Of a stretch of DNA of 64,000 bases, positions 8,737-17,241 are shown one piece after another. The notes under the pieces were generated by a model, which was given only the letters and a program-made list of their open reading frames with translations, made no database searches and was not told where the DNA came from. Both the position numbers and the translations under genes were made by a program. Source of the stretch: Cyanobacteria bacterium SIG30. Its GTDB lineage: Bacteria; Cyanobacteriota; Vampirovibrionia; Gastranaerophilales; Gastranaerophilaceae. The stretch spans positions 1 through 64,000 of the forward strand of contig SUTW01000004.1 of NCBI GenBank assembly GCA_015152475.1, given 5' to 3'. Within the stretch, counting starts at the first letter, position 1. Every line of letters starts with the position of its first letter.

Positions 8737-9440
8737 TCTTTTTTGGTTAATTTTGTATAAATTTCATAAATTCTTGATGCAAGCGCTCTTGCTGTATCGC
8801 TTTTTGGCTTTCTTGCAATATATTTTTTATAAAAACGAACTGCAAGAGAATATTTTTCCATTTTATCAAAGCAAAGTCCAAGTCCAAGATTTGCTCTGTA
8901 ATATTCTGGTTGAAAATCTAATATTCTGTAAAATAATCTTGCCGCATCTTCAAACATTTCAAATTCCATATAAAGACCAGCCAAATGGTTATAAGCCATT
9001 ACGTAGTTAGGATTTTTTTCAATAATAGTTTTATAAATATCAATTGCCATAAAATCTTCACCCATTAATTCATGTGAAACGGCAAGTTGAATTTGTGCTT
9101 TTAGGTGGTCATCATCAAGTTTAATTGTTCTTTTGAAATTTTTGCGTGCCGTGTCTGTTTCTTCCATTAAAAGATGGTTAATTCCAAGTTCATAATATAT
9201 TTCAGGATCAAAACTTGAAATTTCTTTTGCTTTGTTTAAATTTTTTATTGCTTTGTCGTATTTTTTTAACTTTTTATAACTTTTAGAAACTTCTTTGTAG
9301 CGTTCAGCTGAAGCACCATTTTGCATAATGTTCATAAGCTTTTCTTCAAGCTCAATTCTTTCTCTGCTTACAGGTGTTTTTATTGGATTTGTAACATTTT
9401 TATTTTCTTGTCTTTCTCTCGGCTTAAATTCTATTACCAT
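8709..9440 (-). CDS. TPR-repeat protein
   Basis: 243 residues: a charged N-terminal 30 residues, then about five TPR units (DKAIKNLNKAKEISSFDPEI, AYNHLAGLYMEFEMFEDAAR). There is no signal peptide or catalytic domain. GTGAGGATATT precedes the ATG. A stand-alone gene whose partner proteins are unknown. Confidence 0.75.
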   Translation of the reverse strand: MVIEFKPRERQENKNVTNPIKTPVSRERIELEEKLMNIMQNGASAERYKEVSKSYKKLKKYDKAIKNLNKAKEISSFDPEIYYELGINHLLMEETDTARKNFKRTIKLDDDHLKAQIQLAVSHELMGEDFMAIDIYKTIIEKNPNYVMAYNHLAGLYMEFEMFEDAARLFYRILDFQPEYYRANLGLGLCFDKMEKYSLAVRFYKKYIARKPKSDTARALASRIYEIYTKLTKKDKNGLKIVF

Positions 9441-9531
9441 AATATCCTCACTACAACATATAGTTTAGACTTTATGTTCTAAAACTTTATCGCTCGTAAG
9501 AACCATTTTTTATTCATCTAACGATTGATAT

Positions 9532-9559
9532 TTGATTTGAAAAATTTTTGTATTATAAT
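9532..9559 (+). promoter_or_regulatory. Promoter of rpsB-tsf
   Basis: TTGATT (9532-9537), 16-nt spacer, TATAAT (9554-9559). The predicted start is about 9566, which is the first base of the leader stem described next. Confidence 0.7.
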
Positions 9560-9565
9560 TTTTTT

Positions 9566-9636
9566 ATCGAAAATTTTAATCTTCATATGGGTTCTCCCAG
9601 TCCAGTCATAGGGATAGAAGGCAATTTTCGATAAAA
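9566..9636 (+). ncRNA. Structured 5' leader of rpsB, candidate autoregulatory element
   Basis: ATCGAAAATT (9566-9575) pairs with AATTTTCGAT (9623-9632); at DNA level the repeat extends to 14 bp (9562-9575 with 9623-9636). It encloses 47 nt containing the small hairpin GGGTTCTCCC. The 5' end of the message would be locked in the stem, and the GGAAGG ribosome site is only about 20 nt further. A leader in this position is expected if S2 represses its own operon; the fold matches no Rfam family I can name. Confidence 0.55.
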
Positions 9637-9668
9637 GGTTACAAAAAGAAAAAAGGAAGGATTTATCT

Positions 9669-10448
9669 ATGGCAGAAACAACACTTATCGATTTACTCGA
9701 TGCAGGTTTACACTTTGGTCACCAAACTCAAAAATGGAACCCTAAAATGAAACCATTTATTTTTGGTGCTAAAAATGGTATCTATATTTTAGATTTAAGA
9801 AAAACAGCTGAAATGCTTGAAAAAGCTTGTGATGCAGTTAGAGATGCTGCAGCTCACGGCAAAAACGTAGTTTTTGTAGGTACTAAAAAACAAGCTACAG
9901 ATGTTATTCAAGAAGAAGCTCAAAGAGCTGGTGCTTATTGGATTAACAGACGTTGGCTTGGTGGTATGATGACAAACTTTGAAACAATCAGAGGAAGAAT
10001 AAACAAACTTCGTGAATTAGAAGCTTTTGTTGAATCTGGTGCAGCTTCAAAATTACCTAAAAAAGAAATTGCACAATTAAATCATCAAATCGCTAAACTT
10101 TCAAAAACATTAGGTGGTATCAAAGAAATGAAAGGTATGCCAGACATGCTTTTTGTTGTTGACCAAAAGAAAGAACTTATTGCGATCCAAGAAGCAAATA
10201 AATTAAACATTCCTGTTGTTTGTTTAGCTGATACAAATGCTGATCCAGATGGAATTAACTATTTGATTCCTGGTAACGATGATGCTATTCGTTCAATTAA
10301 ATTGGTTGCTTCTAAACTTGCTGACGCTATTTTGGAAGGTAAAGAACTTAGACAAAATAAAGCAAATTCTAGAGATAAAGTTGAAAAAATTAAAGCTGAA
10401 GACGCAAATGTTGTAGTTGAAGCTAAAGAAGAAGTGACAGCAGAATAA
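9669..10448 (+). CDS. rpsB: 30S ribosomal protein S2
   Basis: 259 residues, full length, beginning MAETTLIDLLDAGLHFGHQT, with KPFIFGAKNGIYILDLRKT, FVGTKKQA and RRWLGGMMTNF as in all bacterial S2. The C-terminal tail is acidic/lysine-rich and slightly extended. The ribosome site is AAAGGAAGG. It is followed 18 nt later by tsf, the classic rpsB-tsf arrangement. Confidence 0.98.
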   Translation: MAETTLIDLLDAGLHFGHQTQKWNPKMKPFIFGAKNGIYILDLRKTAEMLEKACDAVRDAAAHGKNVVFVGTKKQATDVIQEEAQRAGAYWINRRWLGGMMTNFETIRGRINKLRELEAFVESGAASKLPKKEIAQLNHQIAKLSKTLGGIKEMKGMPDMLFVVDQKKELIAIQEANKLNIPVVCLADTNADPDGINYLIPGNDDAIRSIKLVASKLADAILEGKELRQNKANSRDKVEKIKAEDANVVVEAKEEVTAE

Positions 10449-10466
10449 CTTAAAGGAGAAAAAATA

Positions 10467-11351
10467 ATGCAAATTACAGCCTCTATGGTTAAAGAATTGA
10501 GAGATAAAACTGGCGCTGGTATGATGGACGCCAAAAAAGCTCTTGTTGAAACTGATGGCAACATCGAACAAGCAGCTGAATTTTTGAGACAAAAAGGTAT
10601 CGCATCTGCTGACAAAAAAATGAGCAGAATCGCAGCTGAAGGTCTTGTTGACGTTGTTATTGAAGATAAAGTTGGTGCAATTGTTGAAGTTAATTGCGAA
10701 ACTGATTTTGTTGCAAAAAATGACGATTTCAAAGCTTTGGTTAATGCTATTGCTAAAGTTGTTGTTAAAGAAAACCCAGCTGATGTTGATGCTTTATTAA
10801 AATCAAACATTGACGATACAACAGTTGAAGAATATATTAAATCTAAAATTGCTACAATTGGTGAAAAAATCACCATCAGACGCTTTGCAAGATTTGAAGT
10901 TCCTTGTTGTGTTAATTCATATGTTCACAACGGTAAAATTGCGGTCTTGCTTGAAACTAAATGTAAAGAAGGAAGCAATAAAGAAGAAAATACAGCGATT
11001 GCAAAAGACATTTGCTTACATATTACTTCTTGCGCTCCAGAATTTATTTCAAGAGCTCAAATTCCTTCTAGCGTAATTGACGAAGAAACTAGAATTGAAA
11101 TGGGTAAAGAAGACTTAGCTAATAAACCTGAAAACATCAGAGCTAAAATTGTTGAAGGTAGAGTTAATAAACTTATGGCCCAAAGATGTTTGCTTGAACA
11201 AGGTTTCGTAAAAAGCCCAGATGAAACAATTGAAAAACTTATCGAAGGTAAGTTAGAAATTGTTAGATTTGAAAGATTTGTTTTAGGCGAAGGTCTTGAA
11301 AAACGCGAAGAAAACTTTGCAGACGAAGTTATGAAACAAATTAATGGCTAA
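10467..11351 (+). CDS. tsf: Elongation factor Ts
   Basis: 294 residues; guanine-nucleotide exchange factor for EF-Tu. The N-terminal UBA-like helix (MVKELRDKTGAGMMDAKKAL), the TDFVAKN core motif and the duplicated C-terminal dimerisation halves are all present. AAAGGAG precedes the ATG. Co-transcribed with rpsB and ended by the hairpin at 11389-11419. Confidence 0.97.
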   Translation: MQITASMVKELRDKTGAGMMDAKKALVETDGNIEQAAEFLRQKGIASADKKMSRIAAEGLVDVVIEDKVGAIVEVNCETDFVAKNDDFKALVNAIAKVVVKENPADVDALLKSNIDDTTVEEYIKSKIATIGEKITIRRFARFEVPCCVNSYVHNGKIAVLLETKCKEGSNKEENTAIAKDICLHITSCAPEFISRAQIPSSVIDEETRIEMGKEDLANKPENIRAKIVEGRVNKLMAQRCLLEQGFVKSPDETIEKLIEGKLEIVRFERFVLGEGLEKREENFADEVMKQING

Positions 11352-11388
11352 TTAACCCCATTATAGAATTAGATTACATTTTCATAAA

Positions 11389-11419
11389 AAAGACCTTGAG
11401 GATATTCTTCAAGGTCTTT
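11389..11419 (+). terminator. Hairpin terminator after tsf
   Basis: AAAGACCTTGA and TCAAGGTCTTT form an 11-bp stem around a 9-nt loop; the tail TTTGATT is only moderately T-rich. Confidence 0.75.
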
Positions 11420-11444
11420 GATTAAGAATTTTAAACATGACCAC

Positions 11445-11473
11445 TTGAAAATTAAATGTGTTTAAGATATATT
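11445..11473 (+). promoter_or_regulatory. Promoter of rplS
   Basis: TTGAAA (11445-11450), 17-nt spacer, TATATT (11468-11473). It gives a leader of roughly 44 nt before the ATG at 11524. Confidence 0.65.
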
Positions 11474-11523
11474 GATAAAACATGTAATTTAGTCAATCAA
11501 AATTAAGTCAAAGAAGGTAAAAA

Positions 11524-11877
11524 ATGAACTCTATCATTAACGAAATTGAAAGTGAATACACTCAAAAAGAATTACCAACAATTAACCCTGGTGATACAGT
11601 AAAAGTTTCTGTAAGAATTGTTGAAGGTAATAAAGAAAGAATCCAAGCATTCGAAGGTACAGTTATCAAAAAACGTGGTTCAGGCATTGGTAAAACAATC
11701 ACTGTTAGAAAAATTTTCCAAGGCGTTGGTGTTGAACGTGTTTTTGCTGTTTACTCTCCAAGAATCGAAAAAATACAAGTTTTAAGACGTGGTGATGTTC
11801 GTCGTTCTAAATTATATTATTTAAGAGCATTATCAGGCAAAGCTACTCGTATTAAAGAAAAAATGGAAAAAAGATAA
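11524..11877 (+). CDS. rplS: 50S ribosomal protein L19
   Basis: 117 residues, standard length. Family landmarks are [40 protein letters not shown] and [25 protein letters not shown] precedes the start. It stands as a single-gene unit between its own promoter and the hairpin at 11930, not in the usual rpsP-rimM-trmD-rplS operon. Confidence 0.98.
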   Translation: MNSIINEIESEYTQKELPTINPGDTVKVSVRIVEGNKERIQAFEGTVIKKRGSGIGKTITVRKIFQGVGVERVFAVYSPRIEKIQVLRRGDVRRSKLYYLRALSGKATRIKEKMEKR

Positions 11878-11929
11878 CCATTTTAATATGAAGCTTAGGC
11901 TTAAAATTGAATTAGATTTAAGTTGGATT

Positions 11930-11961
11930 GTGGAAGTTCTGTATTACAGGCTTCCACTTTT
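11930..11961 (+). terminator. Intrinsic terminator after rplS
   Basis: GTGGAAG...CTTCCAC outer stem and CTGT-ATT-ACAG inner stem, followed by TTTT. Confidence 0.85.
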
Positions 11962-11997
11962 CAAGTACTTACATTAAGTAGAATAAAAGGTTTTAAG

Positions 11998-12834
11998 ATG
12001 AATATTCATTGGTACCCTGGACATATCGCAAAAGCTCAAAAAGAATTAAAGGAAAAGTTAAATCTCGTTGATGTTGTGCTGGAAATATTAGACGCAAGAC
12101 TTCCAGTGTCAAGTGCGTATACTGATGTTGAAAAATTATGTCCAAAACCACGTTTAATTTTGCTTAATAAAGTTGATTTAATAGAAGACAAAGATATTGT
12201 ATTTTGGACAAAATATTTAGAAAAGAAAACTAATTGCAAGGTCGTTCCTTTTAACTCAGAAAAAGACACAAAAGTGATTGTGAGTAAAATATTAGAATTG
12301 TCTTCTCCAATTATTGAAAAAATGCAGTCTAAAGGGCTTTTGCCACGTGCGACAAGGGTCATGGTTATAGGTTTGCCAAATGTTGGAAAATCTAGTGTTA
12401 TAAATAGATTAATTAAAAAATCAAAAACCAAAACTGGTGCAAAAGCTGGTGTTACACGTCAGCAACAATGGGTTAGAGTGCATCCAAAGATAGATTTATT
12501 AGACACTCCAGGTATTATTCCAACGGTTCAAAATGACCAAGATGTTGCACTTAAACTTGCAATAGTTAATTCTGTTGGCGAAAAAGCTTATGATTCAGAG
12601 CATGTTGCAAGAGGCTTGTTGAATATTTTATCAAAGAACTATGAGAAAAATATCAGAGAATACTATAAATTAGAGGAAAATGAAGAAATTACTCTTGAAA
12701 ATATTTCTATTAAAAGAAATTGGATTACAAAAGGTTCATTGCCTGATACTTTAAGGACGGCAGATTTTATTCTTTCTAATTTTAGAGGTGGCAAAATTGG
12801 CAAAATTGTTTTAGATGAAAAAGAAAAAGAATAA
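11998..12834 (+). CDS. rbgA: Ribosome biogenesis GTPase RbgA/YlqF
   Basis: 278 residues of a circularly permuted GTPase that acts late in 50S assembly. The N-terminus IHWYPGHIAKAQKEL is diagnostic; G4 (NKVD) precedes G1 (GLPNVGKSS) and G3 (DTPGI), as expected for the permuted order. An upstream in-frame start (11923) would place the terminator hairpin inside the coding region, so ATG 11998 with ATAAAAGG upstream is chosen. It is followed after 18 nt by rnhB, a common pairing. Confidence 0.95.
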   Translation: MNIHWYPGHIAKAQKELKEKLNLVDVVLEILDARLPVSSAYTDVEKLCPKPRLILLNKVDLIEDKDIVFWTKYLEKKTNCKVVPFNSEKDTKVIVSKILELSSPIIEKMQSKGLLPRATRVMVIGLPNVGKSSVINRLIKKSKTKTGAKAGVTRQQQWVRVHPKIDLLDTPGIIPTVQNDQDVALKLAIVNSVGEKAYDSEHVARGLLNILSKNYEKNIREYYKLEENEEITLENISIKRNWITKGSLPDTLRTADFILSNFRGGKIGKIVLDEKEKE

Positions 12835-12852
12835 CTTATACAAGGATTTTTG

Positions 12853-13497
12853 ATGGAATTATTTGAATTTGATGAAAAAATAAAAGATAATAAAGTTGGT
12901 GAACTTGGGTTAAATTTATTTTCTTTTGATAAAATTATAGGAACAGATGAAGCAGGCAGAGGTCCTGTTGTTGGCAGAGTTTATGCGGCAGCAGTTTGTT
13001 TTAATAACAATGTTGATGAAAAATTGTTTTTAAAATTAAATGATTCAAAAAAATTAACAGAGAAAACAAGGGATGAGTTATTTGTTCTTATAAAAGAAAA
13101 TTCAATTTGGAGTATTAAATATAGCGAAGTTGATGAAATTGAAAAAATAAATATTTTGCAGGCTTCTCTCTTATCTATGAAGAAAGCAATTATCGAAGTT
13201 CAAAATAAATTAAAAACAAAAAATGTTTTATGTTTGGTTGATGGAAATCGTTTAATTAAGTTCGATATGGCTCAAAAAACTATTGTAAAAGGCGATTCAA
13301 AATCTGCTTCAATCGCAGCTGCAAGTATTCTTGCAAAAGTTGAACGAGATAATTATATGAAAAAATTAAATATGGAATTTCCTCAGTATAAATGGGGCAA
13401 AAACAAAGGCTATTTAACAAAAGAACATATTGAAGCAATCAAAAAATTTGGCATTACAAAATATCACAGAAAAACATTCCTGAAGAATTACCTGTAA
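12853..13497 (+). CDS. rnhB: Ribonuclease HII
   Basis: 214 residues; removes RNA from RNA-DNA hybrids and misinserted ribonucleotides. The catalytic carboxylates sit in GTDEAGRGPVVG (Asp, Glu) and in CLVDGN; the KGDSKSASIAAASILAKVERD block is the RNase HII signature. ATG 12853 follows AAGGATTTTT; the adjoining TTG at 12850 is less likely. Operon partner of rbgA. Confidence 0.96.
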   Translation: MELFEFDEKIKDNKVGELGLNLFSFDKIIGTDEAGRGPVVGRVYAAAVCFNNNVDEKLFLKLNDSKKLTEKTRDELFVLIKENSIWSIKYSEVDEIEKINILQASLLSMKKAIIEVQNKLKTKNVLCLVDGNRLIKFDMAQKTIVKGDSKSASIAAASILAKVERDNYMKKLNMEFPQYKWGKNKGYLTKEHIEAIKKFGITKYHRKTFLKNYL

Positions 13498-13517
13498 GCC
13501 TTTGAATTTGTCTAAAA

Positions 13518-13949
13518 TTACAATAAGTTTTTAAGATTGCTTATGACTTTTTCTTTATCAAAGTCAGTTTCTTCCAAGATTTTATATGACCCAAAATTTT
13601 GAGTGCATAAAATTGCTAAAAACAAATGAACTGGTTGCACAAGATGACTTTTATTTTCATCAGCTAGTTTAACGGCCATTTTTAAAATGTTTTGAACACT
13701 TTTGCTAAATGGTATTTCTCCATTTTTTTCAAAATAAGATTTTTCTCTTAATTTTCTTAGAGTTTTCATTTCTAATTCATCAACATCAAGCCCAGCCATT
13801 TTGAAAATTTTTGCTTCAACACCTTTTGGTGCTTTAATTAAGGCTAGCAAAAAATGTTCAGAATAAACAACATTGTGCTTCAAACTTTGAGCTAGATCTT
13901 GAGCATCTTCAACAATATTTACTGTTTTTTGTGTGAATCTTTCAAACAT
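13518..13949 (-). CDS. Stand-alone Clp N-terminal domain protein
   Basis: 143 residues equal to one complete ClpC-type N-domain (two Clp_N repeats): MFERFTQKTVNIVEDAQDLA, then HNVVYSEHFLLALIKAP, and in the second half PFSKSVQNILKMAVKLADE with PVHLFLAILC. No AAA+ module follows, so it cannot unfold proteins itself. By analogy with plant ClpT and other free Clp_N proteins it may act as an adaptor or regulator of a Clp protease; that is inference. It has no ribosome site and a leaderless promoter. Confidence 0.85.
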   Translation of the reverse strand: MFERFTQKTVNIVEDAQDLAQSLKHNVVYSEHFLLALIKAPKGVEAKIFKMAGLDVDELEMKTLRKLREKSYFEKNGEIPFSKSVQNILKMAVKLADENKSHLVQPVHLFLAILCTQNFGSYKILEETDFDKEKVISNLKNLL

Positions 13950-13955
13950 TTCTAC

Positions 13956-13983
13956 ATTATATTACAACAATTTTTATTGTTAA
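13956..13983 (-). promoter_or_regulatory. Promoter of the Clp_N gene, predicted leaderless
   Basis: Minus strand TTAACA (13983-13978), 16-nt spacer, TATAAT (13961-13956), then six bases (GTAGAA) to the ATG at 13949. The predicted start point is the A of ATG. Confidence 0.75.
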
Positions 13984-13996
13984 GCAAATATATTTA

Positions 13997-14005
13997 TGAG
14001 ATAAT
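13997..14005 (+). promoter_or_regulatory. Extended -10 promoter of the ABC exporter
   Basis: TGAGATAAT (TGn + GATAAT). It gives a leader of about 22 nt that contains the AGAGAGG ribosome site for ATG 14035. Confidence 0.55.
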
Positions 14006-14034
14006 TTTCTTAATTGATAATAGAGAGGTTTATA

Positions 14035-15837
14035 ATGAAACTTGCAAAATCAAACGCGAATACAGCTTTTAATTATGGTTTTTTGATGAGTAAAATATAC
14101 CCATATCTTAAACCTATAATGTTTAGGATAGTTTTAGGTATAGTTTTATCTGTGCCATTAGGTTTATTAGATGGTGCAACTGCTTTTATTTTGCAACCAT
14201 ATATTGATATAGTTGTTAATGGTAACCCTGCAGTTTACGGTAATTTTACTTTGACAAGAGATCTTTTTGCAGCGTTAGTTCCATGGTTAATTATTATTTT
14301 TGCAGTAGTGCAAGGCGTTTTAAAATATGCAAACAATTATTTGCTTGATTGGGTAAGTTTAAAAATATCAAATTCAATTAAAGTTGATTTGTTTAAAAAA
14401 TTAACTACTCTTGATTCAAAATTCTTTGATGACAATAGTTCAGGTCTTATTTTAACAAGATTTTTATCTGACCCAAATACTGCATCTAGAAATTTTATTG
14501 ATGCTTTAAAATCTTTGTTGACTTCAGCTGTTAGCTCACTTGGTTTGATTGCTGTTCTTCTATATAACGGCTGGAAATTAGCGGGTGTTGCAGTTGTTGT
14601 TTTATGTTGTGCATTTTTGCCAGTTGCTTGGCTTAGAAAAAGAATTAAAAGAGTTTCAAACGACAGCATGGTTTTAGGTGGCAGTATCAATACAAATATG
14701 AATGAAACATATCATGGCAACAAAATTATGACAGGATATGGTCTGCAAAATAGGTTGAACACGAAATTTGAAAATCAAATAAGAGAAAGTTTTAATTTAG
14801 AAATGTCGCTTACAAAGCGTGTGGGTTGGATGTCTCCTATAATGTATTTAATTGCAAGCTTGGGTATTGCAGTTGTTATGGTTTTTGGAAATAAACTTTT
14901 GATGACAGGCGAGATGACAACTGGTAATTTTGCAAGTTTTATAACTTCGTTATTACTTTTATACAAACCCGTTAAAGATTTAGGCAACACTTTGACAAGC
15001 ATACAAAACATATTTGTTGCAATGAGCAGAGTATTTGAATTATTTGATTTAGAACCAAAAATTAAAAATAAAGAAAATGCAATTGAACTTAAACAAGTCG
15101 AACAAGGTGTAACTTTTGAAAACGTTTGTTTTGAATATGAAGAAAATAAACCAATATTGAATGATATTAACTTTAATGTTAATAAAAATAACACAATTGC
15201 CTTGGTTGGTAATTCGGGTGGTGGTAAATCTACAATAGTTAATTTGATTCCTCGTTTTTATGATATCAAATCAGGCTCAATTAAAATTGATGGTGTTGAC
15301 ATTAGAGAATTCACGCTTGAATCTTTAAGGGCTAATATTAGCGAAGTTTTTCAAGATAACTTCTTATTCTCTGGAACAATCAAAGATAATATATTAATGG
15401 GTAAATTTGATGCGACAGATGAAGAAATTGAAAAAGTTGTTGAAAGTGCACATTTAAGCGAATTTTTGTCAACTTTGGAAGATGGTATAAACACAAAAAT
15501 AGGAGAACGTGGCACAACTTTATCTGGCGGACAAAGACAAAGAGTTGCAATTGCTAGAGCTATGATTAAAAATGCTCCTATTATTATTTTGGATGAAGCA
15601 ACTTCTGCGTTAGATAATAAATCTGAAGAAATTGTTCAACGTGCGCTTGAAAATCTTATGAAAGATAAAACAGTTTTTGTTATAGCACATAGACTTTCAA
15701 CAATTAAAAATGCTGACCAAATTTTGGTTGTAAATGAAGGCAAATTGGTTGAAAGAGGCACTCATGAAGAGCTTTTACAAATTCATAACGGACATTATAA
15801 ATATCTTTATGAAATGCAATTCAAAAAAACTGTATAA
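14035..15837 (+). CDS. MsbA-type ABC transporter (permease-ATPase fusion)
   Basis: 600 residues: six membrane helices in the first 330, then an ATPase with Walker A GNSGGGKST, Q-loop EVFQDNFLF, signature TTLSGGQRQRVAIARAM, Walker B IIILDEATSALDN and H-loop VIAHRLSTI. The size and the wording of both halves are those of the homodimeric lipid A/lipid flippase subfamily, which fits the lptB operon upstream. A drug or peptide exporter cannot be excluded. ATG 14035 has AGAGAGG; the TTG at 14014 lies too close to the predicted start point. Confidence 0.88.
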   Translation: MKLAKSNANTAFNYGFLMSKIYPYLKPIMFRIVLGIVLSVPLGLLDGATAFILQPYIDIVVNGNPAVYGNFTLTRDLFAALVPWLIIIFAVVQGVLKYANNYLLDWVSLKISNSIKVDLFKKLTTLDSKFFDDNSSGLILTRFLSDPNTASRNFIDALKSLLTSAVSSLGLIAVLLYNGWKLAGVAVVVLCCAFLPVAWLRKRIKRVSNDSMVLGGSINTNMNETYHGNKIMTGYGLQNRLNTKFENQIRESFNLEMSLTKRVGWMSPIMYLIASLGIAVVMVFGNKLLMTGEMTTGNFASFITSLLLLYKPVKDLGNTLTSIQNIFVAMSRVFELFDLEPKIKNKENAIELKQVEQGVTFENVCFEYEENKPILNDINFNVNKNNTIALVGNSGGGKSTIVNLIPRFYDIKSGSIKIDGVDIREFTLESLRANISEVFQDNFLFSGTIKDNILMGKFDATDEEIEKVVESAHLSEFLSTLEDGINTKIGERGTTLSGGQRQRVAIARAMIKNAPIIILDEATSALDNKSEEIVQRALENLMKDKTVFVIAHRLSTIKNADQILVVNEGKLVERGTHEELLQIHNGHYKYLYEMQFKKTV

Positions 15838-15841
15838 AAGC

Positions 15842-15869
15842 TTGACTTAAAGGCTTGATTAGGTATTAT
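15842..15869 (+). promoter_or_regulatory. Promoter of tRNA-Phe
   Basis: TTGACT (15842-15847), 16-nt spacer ending TTGATTAGG, TATTAT (15864-15869). The sequence between -35 and about +20 is shared with the tRNA-Leu promoter at 27859. Confidence 0.7.
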
Positions 15870-15914
15870 TATATTGTTGCTAGTTAATTCTGGCGATGAA
15901 AACTAAATAAATAT

Positions 15915-15987
15915 GCCGCGTTAGCTCAGTTGGTAGAGCAAGGGACTGAAAATCCCTGTGTCCTTGGTTCGATTCCGAGACGCGGCA
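15915..15987 (+). tRNA. tRNA-Phe (GAA)
   Basis: Full cloverleaf of 73 nt: acceptor GCCGCGT/ACGCGGC, D-arm GCTC...GAGC, anticodon loop CTGAAAA with GAA at 15948-15950, T-arm TTCGATT, discriminator A. CCA is not encoded. The flanking ATAT on both sides extends the acceptor stem by four pairs and is followed by a T-run, so the gene may carry its own terminator. Confidence 0.97.
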
Positions 15988-16026
15988 TATTTTTTTGTGT
16001 TTATTTTGTTGAAGATTTTAATCTAA

Positions 16027-17064
16027 TTATTTTTTAAATTTTTTCCATCTGTTTTCATATTCTTCGGCTTTTAAAATGGCTTCGTCTTCAGTGTATTTAT
16101 AAGAAGATAAGCTAATTAAAATTTTTCCTTTTGATTCTTCAAAAAGTTTTTGCTTGATTTTATAAGGATAAACCTCGCAACCTAAAAGATTGCCACTATG
16201 TATTTCTTCTATTATGCAATCTATGTATTTTTGAGTGTACTTTGGAATATTTGGATGTCTTTTTACATAATCTATAAGTGACATATTTTCTCTGTATCTA
16301 TTGCCACTGGCACTTGTAAGTATGAAATTTCCAATTGAATTTCGTCCGCCTAAGGAAGCTGGTGTGATGTGTTCAATTGTTCCAGTTGAGGCTATAAATA
16401 ATCTTCTTGTTATTTCAATTTGTGTTCTGTTTGAATATTTTACAATAAAGGCATTTTTGCTACTTTCGGATGTTGGCAAAAAAAGGGCTTTGTTCTTAAT
16501 TTCTGCAAAAATTTCTCTTTCGTTTTCTTTTGGTACAATGCCTTCAAGTGAATTTAAAAAGTTTTTTCTCTTAAAGAATTCTCTTTCATTATCATCAATT
16601 ATTATTTGCCTGCATTTGGTTGTTTTTTCTCTTATTTCAAGAGCTGTTTTTGCACAAAGTTTTTGCGTTAACGTGTCGACTTTGTCTATTACCTCAAGTT
16701 CTTCAAGTTTTAATTTTATGAGGCTATTTCCTCTTAACATTTGCAGGCAATTTTGAAGATTGTCGTCTGGATTTATGCTTGCAAAATCTTTAAAAATAGC
16801 ATAAATTGCTTTTTCTGTTGGTAAAAAATTATCATAATATTTTGAAAGTAGCTGAATTGCATCACTTGCGGTTTGTATTTTTGCAAGCCTTTTTTCAAAA
16901 TCTTTTATTGCAGAACTTGGAATAATTTTTATTCCCCTGTATGGACAAATTATATTCCTTAATTTTCTCAAAGGTTTGCCAGCAGACGTGCTACCTTCAT
17001 AAGGTATGTCATAATAATATTTCAAATATTTTTCTGGAGTTAAATTTTTTTTATTTATTTCCAA
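16027..17064 (-). CDS. HNH-like endonuclease domain protein
   Basis: 345 residues. Residues 230-256 read IEHITPASLGG then RNSIGNFILT, which matches the EHxxP-GG-N-N core of HNH nucleases (beta-beta-alpha metal fold). The rest is helical with no domain I recognise; an early CPYRG motif (residues 40-44) could hold one metal ligand. The start codon is TTG (17062-17064) with AGGTG upstream. It lies next to tRNA-Phe without other phage or mobile genes, so its role (defence, RNA repair, lineage housekeeping) is open. Confidence 0.6.
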   Translation of the reverse strand: MEINKKNLTPEKYLKYYYDIPYEGSTSAGKPLRKLRNIICPYRGIKIIPSSAIKDFEKRLAKIQTASDAIQLLSKYYDNFLPTEKAIYAIFKDFASINPDDNLQNCLQMLRGNSLIKLKLEELEVIDKVDTLTQKLCAKTALEIREKTTKCRQIIIDDNEREFFKRKNFLNSLEGIVPKENEREIFAEIKNKALFLPTSESSKNAFIVKYSNRTQIEITRRLFIASTGTIEHITPASLGGRNSIGNFILTSASGNRYRENMSLIDYVKRHPNIPKYTQKYIDCIIEEIHSGNLLGCEVYPYKIKQKLFEESKGKILISLSSYKYTEDEAILKAEEYENRWKKFKK

Positions 17065-17206
17065 AACAACACCTGTTATCTATTATCATGTTAACAAATT
17101 GTTTAATTATATTCAACTTTTTATTTTGTATAATATTTCTTTTGATTTAATGTTTCTTAACATAATTTAGGAAATAGTAAATTTTTTGTTCATTATTTTT
17201 TTTACA

Positions 17207-17215
17207 TGGTATACA
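17207..17215 (+). promoter_or_regulatory. Extended -10 promoter
   Basis: TGGTATACA (TGn + TATACA) with a possible -35 TTGTTC at 17186-17191 (18-nt spacer). The in-frame ATG at 17206 overlaps it, so ATG 17242 with AAGGAG is the likely start. Confidence 0.5.
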
Positions 17216-17241
17216 CACGAGAGAAATTAAGGAGTTTTACT

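Noticed and set aside
9590-9599. GGGTTCTCCC shared by the rpsB leader and the tRNA-Leu array units
   Set aside because: A 10-base small-hairpin match with unrelated flanks; probably coincidence.
10259-10876. 205-codon minus-strand frame across rpsB-tsf
   Set aside because: Ser/Thr/Leu-rich shadow of two ribosomal-factor genes with certain identity.
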